A stretch of 64,000 nt of DNA from contig NZ_JBODSD010000004.1 in assembly GCF_050632745.1 (NCBI RefSeq), forward strand, positions 62,001 to 126,000. Direction: 5' to 3'. This document shows, piece after piece, positions 25,131-33,226 of the stretch. Every line of letters begins with the position of its first letter. The first letter of the stretch is position 1. Below the pieces are notes generated by a model. The model had not been told where the DNA came from. It searched no databases and worked only from the letters and a program-made list of their open reading frames with translations. The stretch comes from Mumia sp050632745 (GTDB lineage Bacteria > Actinomycetota > Actinomycetes > Propionibacteriales > Nocardioidaceae). Made by a program: the position numbers and the translations under genes.

Positions 25131-25541
25131 TCACTCTCCCTGAGAGCGGGCGTCGAGCTCGGCGATGCGCCGCTTGGGGGCGATCAGCCGGTAGGACGCG
25201 TCGACCAGCTCGGCGACCTCCGTCCAGTCCACGGCGGCGTCGTCGAGGTCGAGCGCGCGCCAGCCGAACGGGCCGTAGGACGCAGGCAGGAAGAACCGCT
25301 CGTCGTCGTCGAGCGCCTGCATCTCGGACTCGGCGACCTTGACGAGAAGTGCGCTGGGGACCTGACGGTGGTGGCCGGGGCTGAGCTTCTCGGAGCCACC
25401 GAACGCGGCGAAGATCTTGCCGCACTTGAACGTCGGCCGCCCGTACGACACGTGCTCCTCCGCGCCGGGGAACGCGAGACAGATCTCCCGCAGCTCCGCC
25501 AGGCCGGGGTCGTCGTCGCTGAACATCACTGGGTGCGCCAT
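25131..25541 (-). CDS. MmcQ/YjbR family protein
   Basis: 136 residues from the ATG at 25541; the open frame extends four codons to a TTG. Family features are the early FPGAEEHVSYGRPTFKCGKIF and the later FFLPASYGPFGWRALDL, ending with a helix that carries LVDASYRLIAPKR. These small proteins have a double-wing fold and are annotated as DNA-binding, though the role is not established. It sits 25 nt upstream of the M50 gene on the same strand. Confidence 0.85.
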   Translation of the reverse strand: MAHPVMFSDDDPGLAELREICLAFPGAEEHVSYGRPTFKCGKIFAAFGGSEKLSPGHHRQVPSALLVKVAESEMQALDDDERFFLPASYGPFGWRALDLDDAAVDWTEVAELVDASYRLIAPKRRIAELDARSQGE

Positions 25542-25652
25542 GACGAGAGTCAACCATCAGCGGGTGACATCGAGGAACTTCGCGCATCGACTCTCCACAA
25601 CCCGAGGCCGATGCCTTCCGTGTGAACCCGCGGTGCCACTACGTTTCTCGCC

Positions 25653-26219
25653 ATGACGTACGCCCGGGCGGCCCTCGCCGGACTGGTCCTGCTCGCGGTG
25701 GCGGGGTGCTCGGGCAGCGATCCGGCGGACGGCGACCCGACCACAGCGCCGCCCTCGCCGACCGCGTCGCCCTCCCCCACCCTCGCGCCCCCGACCATCC
25801 CGCCCGAGGCGCAGGAGTTCGGCGCGGAAGGAGCGGCAGCGTTCGTTGAGTACTGGTACGCGGCGATGCGCTACTCCGCGATGACCGGCGATAGTCAGCT
25901 CCTGCTGGACGCCTCGACGGACGAGTGCGATTCGTGCTCGGCACTAGCCAAGTACGACGCCGACTTGCACGCCGCGGGAGGCGACTACGAGGACCTGCCA
26001 TGGAAGCCGACCGTCACAGCGAGCCAAGCAGAGCGCGACTATTTCGCTGTCACGACCGAGATCCACTCGGATGAGTACCGATATCGCAAAACGGCGTCCA
26101 GTCCCTGGCTGCGAGTCCGCCCAGAGCAGCGGCGCCATCTCTTCCGCCTGGAGTTTCGCGAGTCGGTTGGCTGGCAGATCTTCCACTTCACGGCCCAAGC
26201 CGAAGCTCCGAAGCCGTGA
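25653..26219 (+). CDS. Exported lipoprotein, DUF6318-like
   Basis: 188 residues. The signal peptide ends in the lipobox LAVAGC (about residues 14-19). A Pro/Thr/Ser-rich spacer follows, then a domain beginning EAQEFGAEGAAAFVEYWYAAMRYS that contains ECDSCSAL, with two cysteines three residues apart. This layout matches actinobacterial DUF6318 lipoproteins, resembling SnoaL-like/NTF2 folds. Function unknown. The last codons overlap the following gene (GTGA), so the two exported proteins are made together. Confidence 0.75.
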   Translation: MTYARAALAGLVLLAVAGCSGSDPADGDPTTAPPSPTASPSPTLAPPTIPPEAQEFGAEGAAAFVEYWYAAMRYSAMTGDSQLLLDASTDECDSCSALAKYDADLHAAGGDYEDLPWKPTVTASQAERDYFAVTTEIHSDEYRYRKTASSPWLRVRPEQRRHLFRLEFRESVGWQIFHFTAQAEAPKP

Positions 26220-26992
26220 TCGTCTCCGCGGTGTTGTCCATCGCGCTACTCCTGGGGCTTCCGTCGGAGGAGCCGTACGCTGACGATGATCACGATCAGG
26301 TCGTCTTAGAAGAGGACGACGAGCGCTCCGGCACCGAGGCACCCCTTGAGGGTGCTCCAACAGGCTCGGCGAATGAGTACCGATGGCAGCCGATGTGCAC
26401 GCCCGGAACGGGCAGCGACACGACATGCAGCCTCACCTTCACCTGTCCTCCGGGCGAGACCATGTGGAACCTCTACTCGCGTCCTCCGGGTGGAACGTGG
26501 ACGATCGTCCGATCCGAGTGCCGCGGCGGCGCGCCAGAGGAAGCCGCGGCACCGGTCGTCACGCCGGGCGACGTGCTCCGCGAGGTGCGACGCCTCCCGC
26601 TGCCCAAGGCGCGGCTCAGCATCCAGCCCGCAGGCCGGACGCTGGTGAACCTCGACACCGTCTTCTCGACAACGCCACCCGCGTTCGACCGCACAGTCAC
26701 GATCCTCGACCAGCGCGTCCACATCACGGCGACCGCAGCCCGCTACACCTGGCACTTCGGCGACGGCACCACGCAGGCCACGACCAGCCCCGGCCGCCCG
26801 TACCCCGCGCTCGACGTCACCCACCAGTACGCGAAGGCCGGCGAGACGGTCAGCCCACGCGTCGACGTCACCTTCACGATCAGCTACTCCGTCGACGGCG
26901 GCCCCACGCAGACGCTCGAGCAGACCGTCACCACCGATGGCGTCGCCACGACTCTGACGACCCACGAGGCCGTACCGGTCCTCGTCGACTGA
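26216..26992 (+). CDS. Secreted protein with a PKD-like domain
   Basis: 258 residues from a GTG that overlaps the previous stop by 4 nt. A short hydrophobic N-terminus (MIVSAVLSIALLLGLP) suggests export. The C-terminal half holds YTWHFGDGTTQATTS and DVTHQYAKAGETVSP, the W-x-F-G-D-G ... H-x-Y pattern of PKD domains, which mediate protein or carbohydrate contact on cell surfaces. A cysteine-containing segment (MCTPGTGSDTTCSLTFTCPPG) lies near residues 60-80. The same lipoprotein/PKD pairing suggests a cell-envelope unit of unknown function. Confidence 0.7.
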   Translation: MIVSAVLSIALLLGLPSEEPYADDDHDQVVLEEDDERSGTEAPLEGAPTGSANEYRWQPMCTPGTGSDTTCSLTFTCPPGETMWNLYSRPPGGTWTIVRSECRGGAPEEAAAPVVTPGDVLREVRRLPLPKARLSIQPAGRTLVNLDTVFSTTPPAFDRTVTILDQRVHITATAARYTWHFGDGTTQATTSPGRPYPALDVTHQYAKAGETVSPRVDVTFTISYSVDGGPTQTLEQTVTTDGVATTLTTHEAVPVLVD

Positions 26993-27005
26993 GGCTGACG
27001 CCGAT

Positions 27006-27038
27006 CGCCGGGGCGCGGCATGACACCGTGCCCCGGCG
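27006..27038. terminator. Bidirectional terminator between the PKD gene and the propeller array
   Basis: Nine-bp perfect outer stem (27006-27014 with 27030-27038), extended by four more pairs inside after a G-T wobble. It lies between two converging transcripts. Confidence 0.7.
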
Positions 27039-27044
27039 AGGCGC

Positions 27045-28292
27045 TCACCGCACGCGGAAGGACTTCACGACCTTCGGGCTCCAGCCCTTCGCGGTCTTCG
27101 CCCGCACGGTCACCGTGACCTTGCCGCGACGCAGCCCCGACTTCGCGACCCTGTACGACCGCCGCCCCTGCTTCAGCGTCACCGTCTTGAGCGTCTTCGA
27201 GCCCTTGCGGAAGACGAGCTTGTACGACCGCACGTCACGCCCACCGTCGTACGAAGGCTTCTTCCACCGGACGGTCCGCTTCGCCGCACCCGGCTTCCCG
27301 GACACCGTCACCGACCGCACAGCCGTCGGCCGCACCGGGAACAAGGTCCGGAACACCCTGATCTGCTTGCCGCCCGTGGCGTACGCGAGGTCACCGCGTC
27401 CGTCCACGGTCAGCTGCCGAACAGGTCGCTTCGCGAGCCCCGAGCGACGCGCTCCGAGCTCGCGCAGCGGACGCTCGTCGTGTGCGCCCGCACGGAACAC
27501 GCTGAGCCAGACCTTCGAGAGCTCGGGAGCCACGAAGAACTGCGAGACGTACACACGCCCGCGGCGATCGACCGCCAGGTCGGTGAGCTCGGCGTGCATC
27601 GTGAACGCCGTCAGCACGTGGCTCGGCGCCACGTCGCCGGCGGCACCCGGTGCGAACCCGATCACCCGAACCCCACTGGCGATCATCCACAACCGCCCGG
27701 CGGGGTCGAACGCCATCGGCCCGACCGCCCCGATCCCGGTACGCGGCCCCGCGAGGACCCGCGCCGGGTTCGGCGTGCCGGTCGCACCAGCGGCGTACAC
27801 CTTCACGTCGCCGAGCCCTTCGACCGCCACCTCACCGCTGCGCGACACCGCCATCGTGCCGGGCCAGTCGCTGGCGACCTGGAAGGTGCGGATCGGCGCG
27901 ACGTCTCCGTGCGCGCCGCGGGCGAAGACCGCGACCCGGCCCGACGCCGACAGGACGTAGACCTGGCCGGCGTCGTCGACGCCGACGTCGGTGATCCGCC
28001 CGAAGTTCGCCCGAGGACCGGCGATACGCCGTGGGGTCCGGCTGCCGTCGGCGTTCGGGCCGATGATCCACACGACGTCGGCACCGGGTCGGGAGCCGGC
28101 GAGGTACAGCGTCCCGTCGGCACGCGACGCCAACCCGATCGGTTCGCCCCACACCTCACCCCGCGCGGTGACGACCCGATAGGGCGGGTAGTCGACGGAG
28201 TCTGCGGAAGCAGCACCGGCACCGGCGACGACGAGGCCGCCGGCCATGATCGCGGCCGAGGCGGCGGCGAGTGCCGATCGGGAGCGCCTCAT
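27045..28292 (-). CDS. Secreted beta-propeller protein with C-terminal Fn3-like domain (paralogue 1)
   Basis: 415 residues with a signal peptide cleaved near residue 30 (GAGAASA-DSV). The central part repeats a blade unit with the pattern F-x-PGA-x-GDVAP-x-R-x-(I/F) (for example ARGAHGDVAPIRTF and APGAAGDVAPSHVL), as in NHL/SMP-30-like propellers. From about residue 320 an Fn3-like domain begins VRSVTVSGKP and contains TVRWKKPSYDGG; it ends in a basic FRVR. The ATG at 28292 overlaps the stop of paralogue 2. No catalytic motif is visible; an extracellular binding role is inferred. Confidence 0.75.
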   Translation of the reverse strand: MRRSRSALAAASAAIMAGGLVVAGAGAASADSVDYPPYRVVTARGEVWGEPIGLASRADGTLYLAGSRPGADVVWIIGPNADGSRTPRRIAGPRANFGRITDVGVDDAGQVYVLSASGRVAVFARGAHGDVAPIRTFQVASDWPGTMAVSRSGEVAVEGLGDVKVYAAGATGTPNPARVLAGPRTGIGAVGPMAFDPAGRLWMIASGVRVIGFAPGAAGDVAPSHVLTAFTMHAELTDLAVDRRGRVYVSQFFVAPELSKVWLSVFRAGAHDERPLRELGARRSGLAKRPVRQLTVDGRGDLAYATGGKQIRVFRTLFPVRPTAVRSVTVSGKPGAAKRTVRWKKPSYDGGRDVRSYKLVFRKGSKTLKTVTLKQGRRSYRVAKSGLRRGKVTVTVRAKTAKGWSPKVVKSFRVR

Positions 28293-29566
28293 CGGACCCG
28301 GAACCTCTTGACGACCTTCGGGCTCCAGCCCTTGGCCGTCTTGGCCCGAACCGTGACGGTCAGCGAGCCGCGTCGCAGCGCCGACTTGGCGACCTTGTAC
28401 GAGCGCCGCCCCGGCTTCAGCGCCACGGTCTTCAAGGTCTTCGAGCCCTTGCGGAAGACGAGCTTGTACGACCGCACATCACGACCGCCGTCGTCTGCCG
28501 GCTGCTTCCACCGAACCGTCCGCTTCACCGCACGCGGCTTGCCGGACACGGTCACCGAGCGTACGGCGGTCGGCCGCACCGGGAAGAACGTCCGGAACAC
28601 CAGCACGTCACTTCGCGGGTGTCCGGTGACGGCGACGTCGCCGCGCCGATCCACGGTCAGGGCCGTCGCGGCGTCGATCGTCTCGAGCCTGGAGCGCGTC
28701 CCTTCGAGCACCCGAAGGGGGTCGACCTCACCCTGGGCGCCGGCGGGGTACGCGGCGACCGACGAGTACGCCTTCGTCTCCGACTCCTCGTGCGAGAACG
28801 AGAGGAAGAGGCGGTTGCGGTGGTCGACGGCGAGGTCGTCCGCCTTGGCGAACTCGAACCGCCCGGTCCGCAGCGGACGCGCCTTGTTCGCGGGAGCGAC
28901 GTCCCCCGTCGCCGCCGCGGCAAAGCCGAGAAGGTTCCCGTCGGCGAGGACCCAGAGCCGTCCGGTCCCGTCGTACTCGAGCTCCTGCAGACCCTCTTCG
29001 AGTCCCGTCTTCGGGCCCTTGATCGTCCGGGTGGGGGCCGGCGTGCCGATGGAGCCGGGCGCGAAGACGACAACCTCGTCGCCCGCGGCGCGGCCGATCG
29101 CGACCTCACCCGCGGACGAGACCGCCATGCCTGTCGCTGGGCCGCCGGTGGCGAAGACGCGAATAGGTGCCACGTTGCCGAACGCGCCGGCGCCGAACAC
29201 GGACACCCGCCCGTCGGCCGTCGCCGCGTACACCTGCCCACGGGCGTCCAGCCCGACGTCCACGACCTCGTCGAGTCCCGCGTTCGCCCCTTGGATCGCG
29301 CGCGCCGACGGCCGGTGACCGGTCGCGGTCCGCTTGATGATCCAGATCCGGTCGAACCCGGGGCCGCCGTCGGCGACGTACAGCGTGCCGTCGGCTCGTG
29401 CGGCGAGGCCCACGGCAGAGTTCACGCCGCTCGGTCCCGGCTTCACGACCCGGTCCGGCGGGTAGTCGATCGTGTCCGCCGACGCGGGTGTTGCGCCGGC
29501 GAGCATGAGTCCGCCGGCGGTCATCGTCGCTGCCGTCACTACGGCAGCCCTTCGTCTGATGCGCAT
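28289..29566 (-). CDS. Secreted beta-propeller protein with C-terminal Fn3-like domain (paralogue 2)
   Basis: 425 residues from the ATG at 29566, with AAGGGAG seven bases upstream. Signal peptide ends at about residue 31 (GATPASA-DTI). Blade units include GAGAFGNVAPIRVF and APGSIGTPAPTRTIKG. The Fn3-like C-terminus is nearly identical to that of paralogue 1 (VRSVTVSGKPRAVKRTVRW, then DGGRDVRSYKLVFRKGSKTL), indicating a recent duplication. The stop is overlapped by the start of paralogue 1 (ATGA). Confidence 0.75.
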   Translation of the reverse strand: MRIRRRAAVVTAATMTAGGLMLAGATPASADTIDYPPDRVVKPGPSGVNSAVGLAARADGTLYVADGGPGFDRIWIIKRTATGHRPSARAIQGANAGLDEVVDVGLDARGQVYAATADGRVSVFGAGAFGNVAPIRVFATGGPATGMAVSSAGEVAIGRAAGDEVVVFAPGSIGTPAPTRTIKGPKTGLEEGLQELEYDGTGRLWVLADGNLLGFAAAATGDVAPANKARPLRTGRFEFAKADDLAVDHRNRLFLSFSHEESETKAYSSVAAYPAGAQGEVDPLRVLEGTRSRLETIDAATALTVDRRGDVAVTGHPRSDVLVFRTFFPVRPTAVRSVTVSGKPRAVKRTVRWKQPADDGGRDVRSYKLVFRKGSKTLKTVALKPGRRSYKVAKSALRRGSLTVTVRAKTAKGWSPKVVKRFRVR

Positions 29567-29645
29567 GGATGCGCTCCCTTCGTGTGGTCCGTGGCGGGGG
29601 TGAGGTCTCAACTCGCTCACCCGCCGGGCGGACCCCGCGGGAGCG

Positions 29646-30299
29646 TCAGGCGGGACGTCGGCGTCGTGTGACGCCAGAGACCGCCAGCGCGACCACGGTC
29701 ACCAGGTAGACCTGGCCGATCAACGCCTCGAAGGCCGCGACCATCTTGCCGGTGTCGGTCACCGGCGTGAGGTCGCCGAAGCCGGTGGTCGTGACCGTGA
29801 TGAAGCTGAAGTAGAAGTAGTTCACGCCGTCGTGGTCCGCACCGGACTGGGCGAAGAACCCGCCCTGCCAGATCCCGAGCACGGAGTACACCCCAGCGAA
29901 GGCGATCCCCAGGAGCACGTAGACGACGATCACGCCCAGCACGATGTGGACGTCCAGCGACGGGTCCCGGATCAGGTGCGCCCCGATCGTGGCGATCGTG
30001 CCCACGCACAGCAGGACCACGATGCTCGAGTAGACCGCCTGAGCCGTGGACTCCTCGAACGCCTGGGCACCCCCGGCGACGAGCACCGCGACACCGGTCA
30101 GCACCGCAGAGACCCCGATGACCGAACGGCGAGCTCCCGAGGTCCGCTGGGCGAAGAGCAGGACAGCACCCAGCAGTGCCGTCACCAGCGGCCGCAGCGC
30201 CGCGGCGTCGACGGGCACGAGGAGGATCACCAGGCTGAGCAGGATCAGCAGGATCCCGTAGCGGTCCTGCCGTGCCGTCCGCGCCCCACGCTCCTCCAC
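29646..30299 (-). CDS. Two-pore-segment potassium channel family protein
   Basis: 217 residues with about six hydrophobic helices. The C-terminal pore unit carries TVTTTGFGDLTPVT at about residues 170-183, a TxGFGD selectivity filter, followed by a final membrane helix. There is no RCK or cyclic-nucleotide domain, so gating is unknown. It interrupts the propeller array on the same strand. The GTG at 30299 has no ribosome-binding site and directly abuts a hairpin (30302-30324), so the start is uncertain and transcript may be leaderless. Confidence 0.82.
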   Translation of the reverse strand: MEERGARTARQDRYGILLILLSLVILLVPVDAAALRPLVTALLGAVLLFAQRTSGARRSVIGVSAVLTGVAVLVAGGAQAFEESTAQAVYSSIVVLLCVGTIATIGAHLIRDPSLDVHIVLGVIVVYVLLGIAFAGVYSVLGIWQGGFFAQSGADHDGVNYFYFSFITVTTTGFGDLTPVTDTGKMVAAFEALIGQVYLVTVVALAVSGVTRRRRPA

Positions 30300-30301
30300 G
30301 A

Positions 30302-30324
30302 CACGTGAGCCTAGGGCTCACGTG
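30302..30324 (-). terminator. Terminator hairpin behind propeller paralogue 3
   Basis: Perfect 10-bp stem (30302-30311 with 30315-30324) and the 3-nt loop TAG. It follows the stop of the gene at 30358 and abuts the channel gene's start codon. Confidence 0.65.
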
Positions 30325-30357
30325 CGTCGTCCGCACGACCTTGGCACAGCGCATCCG

Positions 30358-31560
30358 CTACTTCCTCACCGTGAGGGTCACCCGCACCGCCGGGCCGTAC
30401 CCCTTGCGGTTCTTGGCGCGGACCACCACGGTGCTCGTCCCCGCCGGGAGGGAGCGCCGCTCGAGCACGTACGACCGGCGTGAGGCCTTGAGAACGGCGG
30501 TGGTGACGAGCCTGCTCCCGTGTCGCACCGACACGCGGTAGCGCGTGAGGGGCGCACCTCCGTCGGCGAGCGGCTTCTTCCAGCGCACGACCCGGCGGAC
30601 CGCAGCCGGCGAGCCGGACACCGTCACGCTGCGAACCGCCCACGGCCGCGTGGCGGCAAGGAGCCGTGGGTAGACGGTGATGCTGCTGCCGGAGGTGACC
30701 GCGAGCTTCCCCGTGCGGCTGACCGAGAGCCCGCCGATGCCGCCGAGCGGGGTCCGGGCAAGGCTGAGGACGGGGGTCGCCTGTCCCTTCGCGTCGTGAC
30801 GCAGCACCGTCACCTCACCGTCGTGCTGTCCGATGTACGCCCGTCCGGCGCGGTCGAACCCCACGCTCTCGACATCCCACAGCGGCCGGTCCTGGGTGAT
30901 CGTCCGCTCGGGCGCGACGTCGCCGCGCGCTCCGGGCGCGAAGACCGTGGCGAACGCCCCCTCGCCGAAGACGGCCCAGATGCGGCCGTCGACGTTCATG
31001 TCGGCGTCGAGGAGGCCGCGCAGCTGCGCCTTCTCCCCCGCGATGCGGCGCAGCGGAGCGGCGTCACCCGAGGCGGTCCGCCGGTAGATCGCGATCCCGG
31101 CGCCGCCCGAGACCATCAGGCGCTCGCCCCGGACCGCGATCCCGGCCCCGATGTACATCCCCGTGCGCAGGACGCGGATCGGACGCGCGTTCCCGCGAGC
31201 CGACGCGCTGAAGACGAGCACGCGCTGGTTGCCGTTGGCGACGTAGAGACGACCTCCGGCGTCGCGCGCGATCCCCATCGGCCAGAAGATGCCGCTCCGC
31301 GATCCGCGGATGCGGTAGAGCGGGCGCGCCTTCCCGCGCGCCTTCGCGCCGTACACCACGATCGCGCGTCCCTGGAAGTCCAGCGTGTACGAGCGCCCCG
31401 CGGCGCTCAGGTGCACGGGTCCGGCCGCCGGCACGGAGATCGTGCGTTCGGGGCGGACCTCGACCGGCTCGGGTGCGACCCCCGACGCAGGAGCGGCCGA
31501 GAGCAGCCCGCCGGTCACCGCGGTCGCGGCGACGGCGCTCGAGAGGACAAGGAGTCTCAT
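30358..31560 (-). CDS. Secreted beta-propeller protein with C-terminal Fn3-like domain (paralogue 3)
   Basis: 400 residues. The ATG at 31560 is preceded by GAGGAGG. Signal peptide ends near residue 26 (SAAPASG). Blade units include SASARGNARPIRVL, RTASGDAAPLRRIAG and APGARGDVAPERTI, a more diverged form of the family pattern. The C-terminal Fn3-like domain starts VRSVTVSGSPAAVRRVVRW and ends in VRK. It forms a separate transcript, ending at the hairpin at 30302. Confidence 0.72.
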   Translation of the reverse strand: MRLLVLSSAVAATAVTGGLLSAAPASGVAPEPVEVRPERTISVPAAGPVHLSAAGRSYTLDFQGRAIVVYGAKARGKARPLYRIRGSRSGIFWPMGIARDAGGRLYVANGNQRVLVFSASARGNARPIRVLRTGMYIGAGIAVRGERLMVSGGAGIAIYRRTASGDAAPLRRIAGEKAQLRGLLDADMNVDGRIWAVFGEGAFATVFAPGARGDVAPERTITQDRPLWDVESVGFDRAGRAYIGQHDGEVTVLRHDAKGQATPVLSLARTPLGGIGGLSVSRTGKLAVTSGSSITVYPRLLAATRPWAVRSVTVSGSPAAVRRVVRWKKPLADGGAPLTRYRVSVRHGSRLVTTAVLKASRRSYVLERRSLPAGTSTVVVRAKNRKGYGPAVRVTLTVRK

Positions 31561-31760
31561 CGTCTACCTCCTCGGGGGAATCAACCAGGTTTCGGTGTCA
31601 CGCACGGCTGCACTGGAGGCGCAGCGTCCGCCTTGTCCTCGTTTGTACGAGGGCATGCGGCAGCCTCGCGTCCGCATGCGACGTGCGGCAACGACTTTTG
31701 ATGTGGATGGCCGAGAACCTGGCTGCTTCTGGCCGGATCACCGGCACCCGGGCCATGACA

Positions 31761-31798
31761 GAGGTCGGGGTCGGCTCTCCGGAGCCGACCCCGACCTC
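31761..31798 (-). terminator. Strong terminator behind propeller paralogue 4
   Basis: Perfect 17-bp stem (31761-31777 with 31782-31798) and a TCCG tetraloop, 12 nt past the stop of the gene at 31810. Confidence 0.88.
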
Positions 31799-31809
31799 GT
31801 TCGTACGGG

Positions 31810-33102
31810 CTACTTGCGCACCCGGAACGGCTTCACCGCGACCCGCCCGTAGTGCTTGTGGTTCCTGGCCTTGACGACGACCACGTGCCGGCCGTTGCGG
31901 AGCGCGGCGCGGCGGAGCACGAACGACCGACGGCTCGGCCCGACGTTCCTCACCAGCAGGGTCCTCTTGCCCTTCTTCACCACGATCCGGTAGCCGGTGA
32001 CGCGCGCGCCCCCGTCGTACGCCGGTGCGCGCCACCGCACGACGCGGCGGGCGTGGGTCGCCGCTCCCGTCACCTTCAGGCGGGTTACGCGACCCGGAGC
32101 GACGACCGGCTTCGGCGCCGGTGGCTGCACGACGGGCGCCTTCGGAACAGGAGTGGGACGCGGCGGTGGCGGCGGGAAGGGTGTCGCGTACACCTTGACC
32201 GACCCCGCAGCGGTCACGTTCGCCACGGCGATCGCGCCGCCCTCGAGCGCGACGATCCCCCACGGCTGGACGAACCCGGCATTCGCGCCCTGCAGCCACG
32301 CGACAGGGGCGACGTCGCCGGCCGCGTCGGCGGGATAGACCGCGACGGCGAGCGAGACGCTGTCGCTCACGTAGACCCGACCCTGAGGGCCGACGACAAC
32401 ACCGGCCGGGTTGGCGAGCCGTGTCGTCGCTCCGGCGATGACACGTTCGGGAGCCACGTCCCCCTCGGCGGCCACGTCGAAGGCCAGGACCGAGCGCCCG
32501 GTCGCGTTGGCTACCCAGAGCGAGTCGCCGTCGACGGTGATGCCGAGGGCGCGGACCAGCCGCGTCCGGGCGCCGGTGATCTGGCGTGTGACGACGGGCT
32601 TCCCGCTGGTGTCCGGGACGAGGACGGTGATCGCGCGCTCGGCCGACACGTACACCGTGCCGTCATCGGCGACGGCGACGCCGAGCTGTTTGCCGTAGGT
32701 CTTGCCGAGCGGGACGACGTGCGACGGCGCGACGTCACCGGCGGCTCCGGGCGCGAAGACGAGAAGGCGGTCCTCCTGGGAGACCACGTACGTCGTCCCG
32801 TCCGCGTCCAGGGCCACGCCGGTGGGGTGGTTGAGCTGCGTCGCTGCACCGACGATCCGGCGACTCGGCGGCGTGCCAGTCACCGCGCCCGGCGGGAAGA
32901 ACGTGACGGCGTGACCGGCGTTCTCCGCCGCGGCGAGCGTGCCGGCTGCATCGCGCGCGAGGCCGGTCGGCAGGGCGACGGGGGTCAGCACGTGCAGCGG
33001 CACGACGTCGTCAGCGGCATCGACCGGCGCCGACGGGGCGACGAGCACGGTGACCACACCGACGGAGACAGTGGTGATGAGTGCGCTGATCCGAGATTTC
33101 AT
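31810..33102 (-). CDS. Secreted beta-propeller protein with proline-rich linker and Fn3-like domain (paralogue 4)
   Basis: 430 residues from the ATG at 33102, with AGGAGGAG upstream; the open frame extends further without support. Signal peptide ends near residue 29 (APVDA-ADD). At least five blade units are visible, such as APGAAGDVAPSHVV, AEGDVAPERVIAG and AAGDVAPVAWLQG. Unlike its paralogues it has a proline-rich linker (FPPPPPRPTPVPKAP) between propeller and Fn3-like domain. The domain ends FRVRK. Own terminator at 31761. Confidence 0.75.
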   Translation of the reverse strand: MKSRISALITTVSVGVVTVLVAPSAPVDAADDVVPLHVLTPVALPTGLARDAAGTLAAAENAGHAVTFFPPGAVTGTPPSRRIVGAATQLNHPTGVALDADGTTYVVSQEDRLLVFAPGAAGDVAPSHVVPLGKTYGKQLGVAVADDGTVYVSAERAITVLVPDTSGKPVVTRQITGARTRLVRALGITVDGDSLWVANATGRSVLAFDVAAEGDVAPERVIAGATTRLANPAGVVVGPQGRVYVSDSVSLAVAVYPADAAGDVAPVAWLQGANAGFVQPWGIVALEGGAIAVANVTAAGSVKVYATPFPPPPPRPTPVPKAPVVQPPAPKPVVAPGRVTRLKVTGAATHARRVVRWRAPAYDGGARVTGYRIVVKKGKRTLLVRNVGPSRRSFVLRRAALRNGRHVVVVKARNHKHYGRVAVKPFRVRK

Positions 33103-33182
33103 GCGACTCCTCCTGGGCCAACTGTCGCGTGCGACCGGGGTCTCCCGCAGCAGATTTGACATAACGGATCGGTGAAGACGGA

Positions 33183-33210
33183 CGGGGCCGGCTCCCGAGA
33201 GCCGGCCCCG
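33183..33210 (-). terminator. Terminator behind propeller paralogue 5
   Basis: Perfect 12-bp stem (33183-33194 with 33199-33210) and a CCGA loop, starting 16 nt past the stop of the gene at 33227. Both this terminator and the one at 31761 share GGCTC/GAGCC centres. Confidence 0.85.
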
Positions 33211-33226
33211 ACCCACGTCGTACGGC

